From Methanomassiliicoccaceae archaeon (GTDB taxonomy: Archaea > Thermoplasmatota > Thermoplasmata > Methanomassiliicoccales > Methanomethylophilaceae): a DNA stretch of 14,785 bases. The notes under the pieces were generated by a model that was not told the DNA's origin, searched no databases, and was given only the letters and a program-made list of their open reading frames with translations. Positions 6,582 to 13,832 of the stretch are shown here, in pieces. How positions within the stretch are numbered: position 1 is the first letter of the stretch; each line of letters begins with the position of its first letter. Made by a program: the position numbers and the translations under genes. Location of the stretch: the NCBI GenBank assembly GCA_009778275.1, contig WRKC01000091.1:1-14785 (forward strand), written 5' to 3'.

Positions 6582-7355
6582 ATGACCGATGAGCTCATGA
6601 TTGGCGGTAAGAGATTCAACTCGAGGTTCATACTCGGCTCCGGGAAGTTCTCGCTTGAGATGGTGAGGGCGGTCATGGAGAACGGGGGAGTCGAGATAGC
6701 GACCCTTGCGATAAGAAGGGCTAACGCCGGAGGGGAGGAGAACATCCTCGATCATATACCGAAGGATCTTACGCTGCTGCCCAACACCTCGGGAGCAAGG
6801 AACGCTGAGGAAGCGGTCAGGATCGCGATGCTCGCAAAAGAACTGGGGTGCGGCGATATGATCAAGATCGAGATAATCAGAGACTCCAGATATCTTCTTC
6901 CGGACAACTGCGAGACCATAAAGGCCACAAAGATACTTGCGGAAGAGGGCTTCATCGTCATGCCCTATATGATGCCGGACCTTTCCGCCGCGCGTTCGAT
7001 GGCCGATGCCGGAGCATCGGCGATAATGCCGCTGGGTGCGCCCATCGGGAGCAATAAAGGACTCTTAACAAAAGATTTCATAAAAATTATGATAGATGAG
7101 CTGGACCTCCCTGTGATCGTGGATGCCGGCATCGGAAGGCCGTCGCAGGCGTGCGAGGCGATGGAACTCGGGTGCGCCGCAGTGATGGCGAACACCGCTA
7201 TCGCCACGGCCGGGAACATCCCGATGATGGCGAAAGCTTTCAAATCGGCCATCGAAGCAGGGCGTCTTGCATTCCTTTCGAAGCCGGGCAGGGTCCTTCA
7301 CAACGGAGGAGAAGCCTCCAGCCCGCTTACCGGATTCTTAGAGGATTCGAAATGA
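6582..7355 (+). CDS. thiG: Thiazole synthase ThiG
   Basis: ThiG condenses 1-deoxyxylulose 5-phosphate, dehydroglycine and the ThiS thiocarboxylate into the thiazole phosphate. The 257 residues match the family. Characteristic segments are FNSRFILGSGKF (12-23), ATLAIRRANAG (40-50), LLPNTSGARNAEEA (65-78), DMIKIEII (92-99), VMPYMMPD (126-133), DAGIGRPSQA (181-190) and VMANTAIATA (201-210). Lys95 in the IKIE motif is the expected residue that forms an imine with the sugar phosphate. The gene starts 3 bases after thiF and overlaps thiH by 4 bp. GGAG at 6567-6570 can serve as ribosome binding site. The pathway also needs ThiH for dehydroglycine, encoded next door. Archaea usually make the thiazole with Thi4, so this gene probably came from a bacterium. 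Confidence 0.96.
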   Translation: MTDELMIGGKRFNSRFILGSGKFSLEMVRAVMENGGVEIATLAIRRANAGGEENILDHIPKDLTLLPNTSGARNAEEAVRIAMLAKELGCGDMIKIEIIRDSRYLLPDNCETIKATKILAEEGFIVMPYMMPDLSAARSMADAGASAIMPLGAPIGSNKGLLTKDFIKIMIDELDLPVIVDAGIGRPSQACEAMELGCAAVMANTAIATAGNIPMMAKAFKSAIEAGRLAFLSKPGRVLHNGGEASSPLTGFLEDSK

Positions 7356-8449
7356 CCGGCATAATGGATAAGGTCCTGTCCGAGGTCTCCGCGCTGGATC
7401 CTCTTTCCTTTACCGCAGCAGACGTCTCTCGCGCGCTAGGGGAGGACCGTCTCGGCATAGAGGATTTCGCTTCCCTTCTCTCGCCCGCTGCTGAAAGATT
7501 CCTTGAAGATATGGCAAAAAGAGCCGGAGAGGAAACGAGAAGATACTTCGGCAATTCCGTCTCCCTGTTCACGCCGCTCTATACCTCGAACTACTGCGAC
7601 AACGGCTGTCTGTACTGCGGTTTCAGCAGGGACAACAAGATACGTAGAGCGAAGCTCTCCCAAGAGGAGATCGAAGCGGAGATGTCAAAGATCGCCGGAT
7701 CGGGGCTTACTGAGATACTCATTCTGACCGGCGAGTCCAGAAAGATGTCGGATGTGGAATTCATCGGCGGTTGCGTGAGAACGGCCGCGAGGTACTTCAA
7801 GAACGTCGGGCTCGAGGTCTATCCTCTGAACGTTGATGAGTACGGATATCTTCGCGACTGCGGCGCGGATTATGTCACTGTTTTCCAAGAGACCTACGAC
7901 CCTGCGAGATATGCGGAGATCCATCCTTTCGGCCCTAAAAGGGTCTTCTCATACAGGTTCGATTCGCAGGAGAGAGCTCTGATGGGAGGTATGAGAGGCG
8001 TGGCCTTCGGCGCCCTTCTGGGACTGGGCGATTTTCGAAAGGACGCCTTTGCCTGCGGCATCCATGCGTACTATCTGCAAAGAAAATATCCGCATGCCGA
8101 GATCTCTTTCTCCCTTCCGAGGCTGAGGCCGTTCTTGAACGGAAGATATTCCGGAGAAACGATATCGGAGAGGGAACTTCTGCAGGTGGCGTTGGCGTAC
8201 CGCATCTTCATGCCTTTCTCCGGACAGACCATTTCCTCAAGGGAGAGCCGGACGTTCAGAGACAACATCGTCGGGCTGAGCGCCACCAAGATATCCGCGG
8301 GGGTATCGGTGGGGATCGGAGGGCATGCGGAGGAAAAGAAAGGCGACGACCAATTCGACATCTCCGACCCGAGGGATGTGGCGGAGATAAGAAAGGCTTT
8401 GACCGACAGGGGCCTGCAGCCCGTTTTCAACGATTACGTGAGAGTATGA
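7352..8449 (+). CDS. thiH: 2-iminoacetate synthase ThiH (radical SAM)
   Basis: ThiH cleaves tyrosine by a radical mechanism to give dehydroglycine (2-iminoacetate) and p-cresol, using S-adenosylmethionine and an oxygen-sensitive [4Fe-4S] cluster. The 365 residues match the family. The cluster motif is Cys82-DNG-Cys86-LY-Cys89 followed by GFSRDNKIRR, typical of ThiH. Further hallmarks are LTEILILTGES (119-129), the VYPLNVDEYGYLRDCGADYVTVFQETYDP region, and RLRPF with the C-terminal GQTISSRES and AGVSVGIGGH. I chose the ATG at 7352 because it overlaps the thiG stop in an ATGA, and the open frame upstream to 7151 merely runs through thiG. The choice of ThiH rather than the oxygen-dependent ThiO fits a strict anaerobe. 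The stop overlaps the next start by 4 bp. Confidence 0.96.
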   Translation: MTGIMDKVLSEVSALDPLSFTAADVSRALGEDRLGIEDFASLLSPAAERFLEDMAKRAGEETRRYFGNSVSLFTPLYTSNYCDNGCLYCGFSRDNKIRRAKLSQEEIEAEMSKIAGSGLTEILILTGESRKMSDVEFIGGCVRTAARYFKNVGLEVYPLNVDEYGYLRDCGADYVTVFQETYDPARYAEIHPFGPKRVFSYRFDSQERALMGGMRGVAFGALLGLGDFRKDAFACGIHAYYLQRKYPHAEISFSLPRLRPFLNGRYSGETISERELLQVALAYRIFMPFSGQTISSRESRTFRDNIVGLSATKISAGVSVGIGGHAEEKKGDDQFDISDPRDVAEIRKALTDRGLQPVFNDYVRV

Positions 8450-9048
8450 TAGTTGCCATCACGGACAGGAAGATCAGCGCCGCACATGATTTCTTGGAGC
8501 AGGTGGAGGCCATAGCTGCCGCGTCTCCCGATATGATCATACTCAGGGAGAAGGACGTTTCGGAGACAGAATACGGATACCTTGCCGTGGAATGTGCGCG
8601 CATCTGCTGTTATCATAACGTTAAGTTCTGCGTGAACTCTTTCATAAAAACGGCGGCTGCCGTCGGCAGCGGGCGCATACAGATATCATTCGGCTCGCTG
8701 CTGGCCGACAAAGATGAATTGACCGGTAACGAAGAGATCTGGGTCTCGGTGCATTCTTTGAGCGAGGCGGTCGAAGCCGAAAGGCTCGGCGCTACCCATC
8801 TGATCTACGGCAACGTTTTCGAGACCTCCTGCAAACCCGGAGCTCCGGGCAGGGGGGTCGGGGAACTGGAGGAAGTGTGCGGGTCCGTAAGGATACCCGT
8901 GTACGCAGTCGGGGGGATCGACGCTGACACTGCCGCAGCGGCCATGAAGGCCGGCTGCAAAGGAGTATGCGTAAGAAGTCTCCTGATGACCGCAAAAGAC
9001 CCGTCCTCAAAAATGAAAGAATTAAGAAAGAGTATGGAAAAGGTTTGA
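8446..9048 (+). CDS. tenI: TenI-like protein (ThiE paralogue, possible thiazole tautomerase)
   Basis: This 200-residue protein is a ThiE-fold relative that looks like TenI. Bacillus TenI aromatises the ThiG product to the usable thiazole carboxylate phosphate. Signs of the family are AITDRK (4-9), IILREKD (31-37), VNSF (63-66), SVHSLSEAVEAERLGATHLIYG (101-122), NVFETSCKPGAPGRG (123-137) and YAVGGI (153-158). The FETxCKxG loop is typical of TenI and differs from the TxTKxDA loop of true ThiE, which the first gene of this operon has. In TenI the loop usually reads GHxFETDCK; here the His is Asn123. As I recall, that His is the catalytic residue of Bacillus TenI, so activity is uncertain. It overlaps thiH by 4 bp and ends the operon, tail to tail with the transporter gene. 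Confidence 0.85.
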   Translation: MIVAITDRKISAAHDFLEQVEAIAAASPDMIILREKDVSETEYGYLAVECARICCYHNVKFCVNSFIKTAAAVGSGRIQISFGSLLADKDELTGNEEIWVSVHSLSEAVEAERLGATHLIYGNVFETSCKPGAPGRGVGELEEVCGSVRIPVYAVGGIDADTAAAAMKAGCKGVCVRSLLMTAKDPSSKMKELRKSMEKV

Positions 9049-9060
9049 GTGCCGTACTCA
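9046..9060. terminator. Small hairpin joining two convergent stop codons
   Basis: TGAGT (9046-9050), loop GCCGT, ACTCA (9056-9060) form a perfect 5-bp stem. Its two ends are the TGA stops of tenI and of the transporter gene. It is short and lacks a T-run, so its role as a terminator for either strand is doubtful. Confidence 0.3.
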
Positions 9061-11610
9061 CTCGAGAGGTTCCGTTCTCCCCTTGTGAAGGAACTTGGGG
9101 CCCTTCCAGTTGAGGTCCCCCAGGAGGTGCATCACAGCCGGAACTATGTACGTCCTCACGAGAAGCGCATCGACAAGTATCGCAAAGCACAGCGCGAACC
9201 CGAACTGCTGGAGCATGATCGTGCTTGAGAGCATCAGCGTGCCGAAAGCGCCGCCCATTATCAGGCCGCATATCGTTATGACAGATCCGGAATGCGTCAC
9301 GGAGAAGCGTATCGCTTCGTCGTTGCTCAGCCCTTTATGCATACGGTTCTCTTTGATGCGCGTTGTCAATAGGATATCATAATCCATACCCAGACCCAGG
9401 CACACCACGATCAATATGATCGGTATCATCCATATCACTCCCACTCCCAGCAGGCTGCCGAAGATCAGGTGCGTCATGGCGACGGTCCAGGTGACGCTCA
9501 TCAGAATCGTCAGTATCGAACGTATCGGGGTGACGTATGACTTCATCACGAAGAACAGAAGTATGAATATCAGGATGACCGCGAGGATCTCTACCTTCAG
9601 GAACTCGTCGCTGACCAGTTCGGATATCTCATACATCACGATGGCGCTTCCGGTAAGCCAAGTGGCCGCGACCATGTCCGGATTATTGTCTGCGAACTCC
9701 TTCATCGTTCTGTCCATGAATCCGATGGTGTCCATTGAGCGGTCGGACATCGCCTCGGCCTTGGTGATCAGTGTGATCTTCACGTACGTCAGATCGAACG
9801 ACGTGCTTGTGCCCCTCTCCCCGCCGACGGATGTCACCAGGGAATAGTTCAGGATGTAGTCCATCAAAGCTATCAGAGTGGGGTCGTTGTAAACCGCCAC
9901 CGGGGGCGTGAAGGGAAAAGCCTCATATCCTGCCACTATCGCTTCCAATTGCGAAAGGATACCTTTACCTATCGTGTCCGGAAGGTCCTCTGTTGCTTTC
10001 GAGTAGACTGCCATTACGTAATCATGGTCGGACATGCTGCCTTTCGGGATCTCCGATGCCGCTTTCTCTGCTAACTCAGACCACGAATAAACGCCCCATA
10101 TCTCTCCGGCGTTATCATCCTCACCCAAAGCGGACGACAAAGCGGATAGTTTTGTGATATAACTGGGATTGGCCCAATACAACATGCCGATGGTCGCATC
10201 GCCGAGATTATACTCTGTCACTGTTCCGATGGGGTCCTGCAGCTCATAGATGCCGTAGTTCGGCATCAGCATGCCGCCGTTGGAGAATTTCACTATCTCG
10301 GACATCCCGTCGGTGGACTCTCCGGTCGACATCGCGCCGACCATGTCGTATGAAGAGTCGGAGGTCGCCATGATATAGGCGGCCGGCATCGTTACAAGGA
10401 CCGCTACCGCGATTATCAGTTTCGCATACTTAATGGAGGCATTGACGGAGCTGGTAAAGTACTTGTGTCCGAGACGCGACACTTTTCCGTGCCATCCCTT
10501 CTCAGCTTTCCCGCCCGGCATGAGCGACCCCATTTTCGTGGGCCAGAACAGCTTCTCTCCGAATATCGTCAGTATCGAGGTTATCAGAGTAAGTGCCGCG
10601 ACGAGCGCGACGACTATGCCCACAGCGAGCATTATTCCCATCGAACTTATCATGGAGAAGGAGCAGATCGACATCGCACCGAACCCGATCATCACCGCAA
10701 GGCCGGACGTCGTTATCGATTCGCCCGCCCATGTCACCGCCCTTTTCACGGCGACCTCGTGCTCCGCCCCGTGGACCCTTTCTTCCCTGTATCTCGCCAA
10801 TATGAAAATGCAGTAGTCGCTTCCCGCGCCCAGCATAGAGACGATGAGCAGCATCTCCGTCATGTACATGATGTTGATGACGGAACCGATGAAGAACATC
10901 AGACACAGGGTCGTCCCGAATGCGACGCCGATGGTCATCGGGGGCATCGCGGATGTCACGAACGATCTGAAGAACAGTCCGACCAGCAATAGGATCATCA
11001 GTATGGAGAACACATCTATCTTCGAAAGGTCGCCCGATGCCGCTACCTGGGTGTCATACATTATAGCGGGCGATCCGGAGACGTACGTTGTCACACCGCT
11101 GCCGTCAGGCAGGAGCCCTTTGATGAAATCTCTGAGTTCCGGCGTATCGTCGGAAATCATGCTGCTGTCAAACTCGGCGTCGTAACCCACCGAAATGAAC
11201 ACGACCCCTTTGTTCTCATCATCCTGCGACGTGAACAGGCCGTTGATCCTTATGAGGGGTATCTTTGTCTTTGTATTGCCGTCCTTATCCACGAAAGTAT
11301 AGCCCGAGGCCCCGGCGACCATTGCGCCTTGCAGGCCTAAAGCATTCAACTTCCCCTGTAATGTATCAAAACTTGCTACGAGGATGACCGCCGATTCCAT
11401 CGCCGTGTCCGGCTTATAGAAATATTCATCTATCACTTCGGCGCCCCTTATGGATTCCGCATCCGGTCCAGCCATGTCCGTCGTGTCATATTGGAGAACG
11501 CTGCCCGCTTTGAGAATGAAAGGTACAGCGCATATCAATACAATGATCCATATCACAACGATCAGTTTCGAACGTTTCAGAATGACGTCTGCGAGTCTTT
11601 CGAATATCAT
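9058..11610 (-). CDS. MMPL/RND-superfamily membrane transporter
   Basis: This 850-residue protein has the RND layout. One membrane helix lies at about 16-35, an external domain at 36-195 and a helix bundle at 200-350. Another helix at about 395-415 precedes a second external domain (416-670) and a second bundle (671-835). GAGSDYCIFILARYREE (261-277) and GLGMDYDILLTTRIKENR (739-756) are the paired TM4 and TM10 motifs. Their Asp-Tyr pairs (265-266 and 743-744) correspond to the proton-relay residues of MmpL transporters. The pattern GSPAIMYD (179-186) and GSAIVMYE (654-661) repeats in both halves, showing the internal duplication. MMPL proteins export lipids, hydrophobic compounds or drugs using proton flow. 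The substrate here is unknown. The gene is alone on its strand, with a TATA box at leaderless distance. Confidence 0.9.
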   Translation of the reverse strand: MIFERLADVILKRSKLIVVIWIIVLICAVPFILKAGSVLQYDTTDMAGPDAESIRGAEVIDEYFYKPDTAMESAVILVASFDTLQGKLNALGLQGAMVAGASGYTFVDKDGNTKTKIPLIRINGLFTSQDDENKGVVFISVGYDAEFDSSMISDDTPELRDFIKGLLPDGSGVTTYVSGSPAIMYDTQVAASGDLSKIDVFSILMILLLVGLFFRSFVTSAMPPMTIGVAFGTTLCLMFFIGSVINIMYMTEMLLIVSMLGAGSDYCIFILARYREERVHGAEHEVAVKRAVTWAGESITTSGLAVMIGFGAMSICSFSMISSMGIMLAVGIVVALVAALTLITSILTIFGEKLFWPTKMGSLMPGGKAEKGWHGKVSRLGHKYFTSSVNASIKYAKLIIAVAVLVTMPAAYIMATSDSSYDMVGAMSTGESTDGMSEIVKFSNGGMLMPNYGIYELQDPIGTVTEYNLGDATIGMLYWANPSYITKLSALSSALGEDDNAGEIWGVYSWSELAEKAASEIPKGSMSDHDYVMAVYSKATEDLPDTIGKGILSQLEAIVAGYEAFPFTPPVAVYNDPTLIALMDYILNYSLVTSVGGERGTSTSFDLTYVKITLITKAEAMSDRSMDTIGFMDRTMKEFADNNPDMVAATWLTGSAIVMYEISELVSDEFLKVEILAVILIFILLFFVMKSYVTPIRSILTILMSVTWTVAMTHLIFGSLLGVGVIWMIPIILIVVCLGLGMDYDILLTTRIKENRMHKGLSNDEAIRFSVTHSGSVITICGLIMGGAFGTLMLSSTIMLQQFGFALCFAILVDALLVRTYIVPAVMHLLGDLNWKGPKFLHKGRTEPLE

Positions 11611-11632
11611 TGCTACGGTGAGATTACACTCG

Positions 11633-11642
11633 TATATATAAT
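11633..11642 (-). promoter_or_regulatory. TATA box of the MMPL transporter gene
   Basis: The minus strand reads ATTATATATA, a near-ideal archaeal TATA box. Its centre lies about 27 nt before the ATG at 11610, which predicts a leaderless mRNA. Confidence 0.65.
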
Positions 11643-11800
11643 CCTCTCTCCCAGATCGACCGCTGGCGCAACTTTTTCTTTACATTCGGAAGATCCGTTT
11701 TCCCCCTCGAAAGGCCGGTCGCTGCGGTGGGGATGGCCCCGAATAAGTTTACGTATGCGGCGGCGGGCCGACGCTGTCGGGGCAGCCGTTTTACCATTGT

Positions 11801-11809
11801 TTTTTTATT
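11801..11809 (+). promoter_or_regulatory. Probable TATA box of the dehydrogenase gene
   Basis: TTTTTTATT is centred 30 nt before the ATG at 11835, so the mRNA would have a leader of a few bases at most. The GC-rich stretch upstream (11715-11790) would then lie outside the transcript. Confidence 0.45.
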
Positions 11810-11834
11810 GGGATTTCTATTCGGGGATGATATA

Positions 11835-13061
11835 ATGGCAGATGAGAATTCAATTAAGGCCGCACAGGAAAAGTACGGCGAACTGCTCAGACAACAACTC
11901 AAAAGGGTTGAGGAGCTCAAGAAAGAGGGAGATTGGACGGATTATTCCAAACTCGATAAACTTATAATCGGCGTCTGCGGCGGCGACGGCATCGGACCAT
12001 ATATCTGTGCGTCAGCCCAGAAAGTGATGGAGTTCCTGCTTTCGGACAAGATAAAAGCAGGGAAAGCAGAGGTCAGGATCATAGACGGACTGACGATCGA
12101 GAGAAGGGCGGCCGTCCTGAAAGCGATACCGGACGACACTCTCGAAGAGCTGAAAAAGTGTCATGTGATACTCAAAGGGCCCACGACCACCCCGAGCAAA
12201 GGCGACCCGTGGCCGAACATCGAGAGCGCGAACGTGGCCATGAGGAAACAGCTCGACCTCTTTGCGAATGTGAGGCCGGTATCCGTTCCGGAACTCGGCA
12301 TCGGATGGACGTTCTTCAGAGAGAACACGGAAGGCAGCTATGCGCTCGGAAGCGACGGTATCGATGTCACTGAGGACCTGGCAATGGATTTCTGCGTGGC
12401 CACCACCCAGGGTACGGACAGGATAATCAGGGCTGGTTTCGAATTCGCCAAGAAGACCGGATTGAACTATCTGTCCCTGGTAACAAAAGCGAACATCGTC
12501 AAGACAACCGATGGAAAGTTCCTGTCCACGATGGAAAGGATAGGTAAGGAATACCCGGAGGTCAAATGGGACAGCTGGTTCATAGACATAATGACGGCAA
12601 AGCTTATAGATCCCGCCAGGAGGTCCGATTTCAAGGTCCTTGTGCTTCCGAACCTGTATGGTGACATTCTCACCGACGAGGCCGCACAGATACAGGGCGG
12701 GGTCGGTACGGCAGGAAGCGCCAACATCGGGAAGAGGTACGCAATGTTCGAGGCGATACACGGATCGGCCCCCAGGATGGTCGACGAGGGCAGAGCCCAA
12801 TATGCCGACCCGTGCAGTATGATAAAAGCCGTGGCATTGATGATGGACCACATCGGCGAGATCGAGAAAGGAAGGAGACTCAACATGGCGCTGGACGTCT
12901 GCGTCCAGTTCGAAAGGAAGCTGGTGATGACCGGGAGGAACACCGGCGTCACCGGCGACGAGTTCGCGCAGTATGTCATGGAGACCGTTCAGAGACCCGA
13001 CCTTGAGAAGGTCTGGAACGACTACATCGAAAAGCTGAAGGCCTCGGTCAAAAAGACGTGA
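11835..13061 (+). CDS. Isocitrate/isopropylmalate dehydrogenase family enzyme, probably isocitrate dehydrogenase
   Basis: The 408 residues belong to the beta-decarboxylating dehydrogenases. After a charged N-terminal extension (1-35) come GVCGGDGIGP (46-55), then SANVAMRK (131-138) with Ser, Asn and Arg placed as in the isocitrate site, and NVRPV (145-149). FRENTEGSYALG (161-172) and VTKANIVK (216-223) supply the expected catalytic Tyr169 and Lys218. Metal-binding Asp residues are probably 251, 277 and 281 (NLYGDILTDEAAQ). The SxNxxxR pattern favours isocitrate over isopropylmalate. After IHGSAP (308-313) the coenzyme-selecting positions read Arg-Met, neither the Asp-Ile of typical NAD enzymes nor the Lys-Tyr of typical NADP enzymes. 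The likely role is 2-oxoglutarate supply for biosynthesis. I start at 11835 (MADENS) next to a TATA box; the longer frame from 11727 covers GC-rich non-coding DNA. It is followed by a strong terminator. Confidence 0.85.
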   Translation: MADENSIKAAQEKYGELLRQQLKRVEELKKEGDWTDYSKLDKLIIGVCGGDGIGPYICASAQKVMEFLLSDKIKAGKAEVRIIDGLTIERRAAVLKAIPDDTLEELKKCHVILKGPTTTPSKGDPWPNIESANVAMRKQLDLFANVRPVSVPELGIGWTFFRENTEGSYALGSDGIDVTEDLAMDFCVATTQGTDRIIRAGFEFAKKTGLNYLSLVTKANIVKTTDGKFLSTMERIGKEYPEVKWDSWFIDIMTAKLIDPARRSDFKVLVLPNLYGDILTDEAAQIQGGVGTAGSANIGKRYAMFEAIHGSAPRMVDEGRAQYADPCSMIKAVALMMDHIGEIEKGRRLNMALDVCVQFERKLVMTGRNTGVTGDEFAQYVMETVQRPDLEKVWNDYIEKLKASVKKT

Positions 13062-13071
13062 GGTCAGAAAC

Positions 13072-13102
13072 TCCGGGCCTCCCGCCCGGACATTCCTTTT
13101 TT
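13072..13102 (+). terminator. Stem-loop and T-run terminator after the dehydrogenase gene
   Basis: TCCGGGC (13072-13078) pairs perfectly with GCCCGGA (13084-13090) around a 5-base loop, and six T follow at 13097-13102. It is 10 bases after the stop codon at 13061. Confidence 0.75.
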
Positions 13103-13120
13103 CCTTCTTCACCGCAAACC

Positions 13121-13726
13121 TCAGGCGATCGGTTCCGGTTCTGACCTTTCTACGTATTTCTTGTATGCGGGGATAAGAAGGCAGCCGACCGCATTGCCGG
13201 ATATCACAATGAGGATGAAGATCAAGGCCTCCGGAGTGAACACTCCTGCCGACGAGAAATAGAACATATCCGCTATGGAGTGCTCAAATCCCGCGATTAT
13301 GAATGCCGGGATACATATGAACAGTGCGACAAGACTCTTTTTGACCCTGTACTGATCCACCGCAATGAAAACAAGCACACCGCACCCTATTGCCTTGAAG
13401 AATACGGTCGGGTCGCTTACCGCAAGTTTCGCTTCACACAGCGCCGCCGCCTGGTCTGTGGGGAACGCCAGGCCCATCAGGAGGCACCCGATGAAATTGC
13501 CGGCGATGACAAGGACGATCTCCGCGAGGTATGACGGCGGATTCTCCAGTGCGTAGCCAATCTTCCCCGTATACAGTCCGAGCTTGTACATCATGATGCC
13601 GAAAAGACCGACGGTGAACAGCACGGCCCCGACGATCTTGTACTCTGAAAGAAGGAACGCCAATCCGCCGAAGCTGATCATGATGCCGCCGAGAATTGAG
13701 CCCACAACGATCTTCAAGACATCCAA
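13121..13726 (-). CDS. Compact formate/nitrite transporter (FNT) family channel
   Basis: This 201-residue protein consists almost wholly of membrane helices, about six (5-27, 31-50, 66-88, 105-122, 130-146, 167-190). FNT signatures are MISFGGLAF (16-24), LYTGK (51-55, comparable to the LFTGN of FocA), GFEHSIADMFYF (146-157) and GNAVGCLLIP (177-186). His149 in GFEHS is the conserved pore histidine of the family. FNT channels form pentamers that carry formate, nitrite, hydrosulfide or other small monovalent anions. Typical members have 260-290 residues; this one lacks the amphipathic N-terminal helix and has short loops. The start is TTG at 13726, preceded by GGTGG at 13731-13735. No ATG gives a protein with the first helix intact. 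In a methanogen formate is a natural guess, but the substrate cannot be read from the sequence. Confidence 0.85.
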   Translation of the reverse strand: MDVLKIVVGSILGGIMISFGGLAFLLSEYKIVGAVLFTVGLFGIMMYKLGLYTGKIGYALENPPSYLAEIVLVIAGNFIGCLLMGLAFPTDQAAALCEAKLAVSDPTVFFKAIGCGVLVFIAVDQYRVKKSLVALFICIPAFIIAGFEHSIADMFYFSSAGVFTPEALIFILIVISGNAVGCLLIPAYKKYVERSEPEPIA

Positions 13727-13757
13727 GACGCCACCGGTCCGCTGTAACGGGTATTGT

Positions 13758-13771
13758 TCAATATACTATAA
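13758..13771. promoter_or_regulatory. Shared near-palindromic TATA element between divergent genes
   Basis: TATACTATA (13762-13770) reads TATAGTATA on the other strand, so it could serve both directions. On the minus strand it lies about 26 nt before the GGTGG site of the FNT gene. On the plus strand it predicts a start near 13790 and a leader of about 40 nt for the 113-residue protein. Confidence 0.4.
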
Positions 13772-13820
13772 GAGAATTAACTATCGGGGCCGCTGCGGGA
13801 CCGAGCGGTCATTCGGTGTC

Positions 13821-13828
13821 GGAGGTGA
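13821..13828 (+). promoter_or_regulatory. Strong ribosome binding site
   Basis: GGAGGTGA, complementary to the end of 16S rRNA, lies 4 bases before the ATG at 13833. It fixes the start of the 113-residue protein, although the same frame is open from 13584. Confidence 0.75.
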
Positions 13829-13832
13829 AGTG

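Noticed and set aside
7151..7351. ThiH frame open from 7151
   Set aside because: It runs through the 3' end of thiG in another frame. The ATGA overlap at 7352 is the natural start.
10465..10992. 175-codon plus-strand frame inside the MMPL gene
   Set aside because: It is a shadow of the transporter gene, rich in Arg, His and Asp from antisense reading, with no start signals.
12012..13112. 366-codon minus-strand frame opposite the dehydrogenase
   Set aside because: It is antisense to a well-supported enzyme gene, has no recognisable domains and would run through the terminator hairpin.
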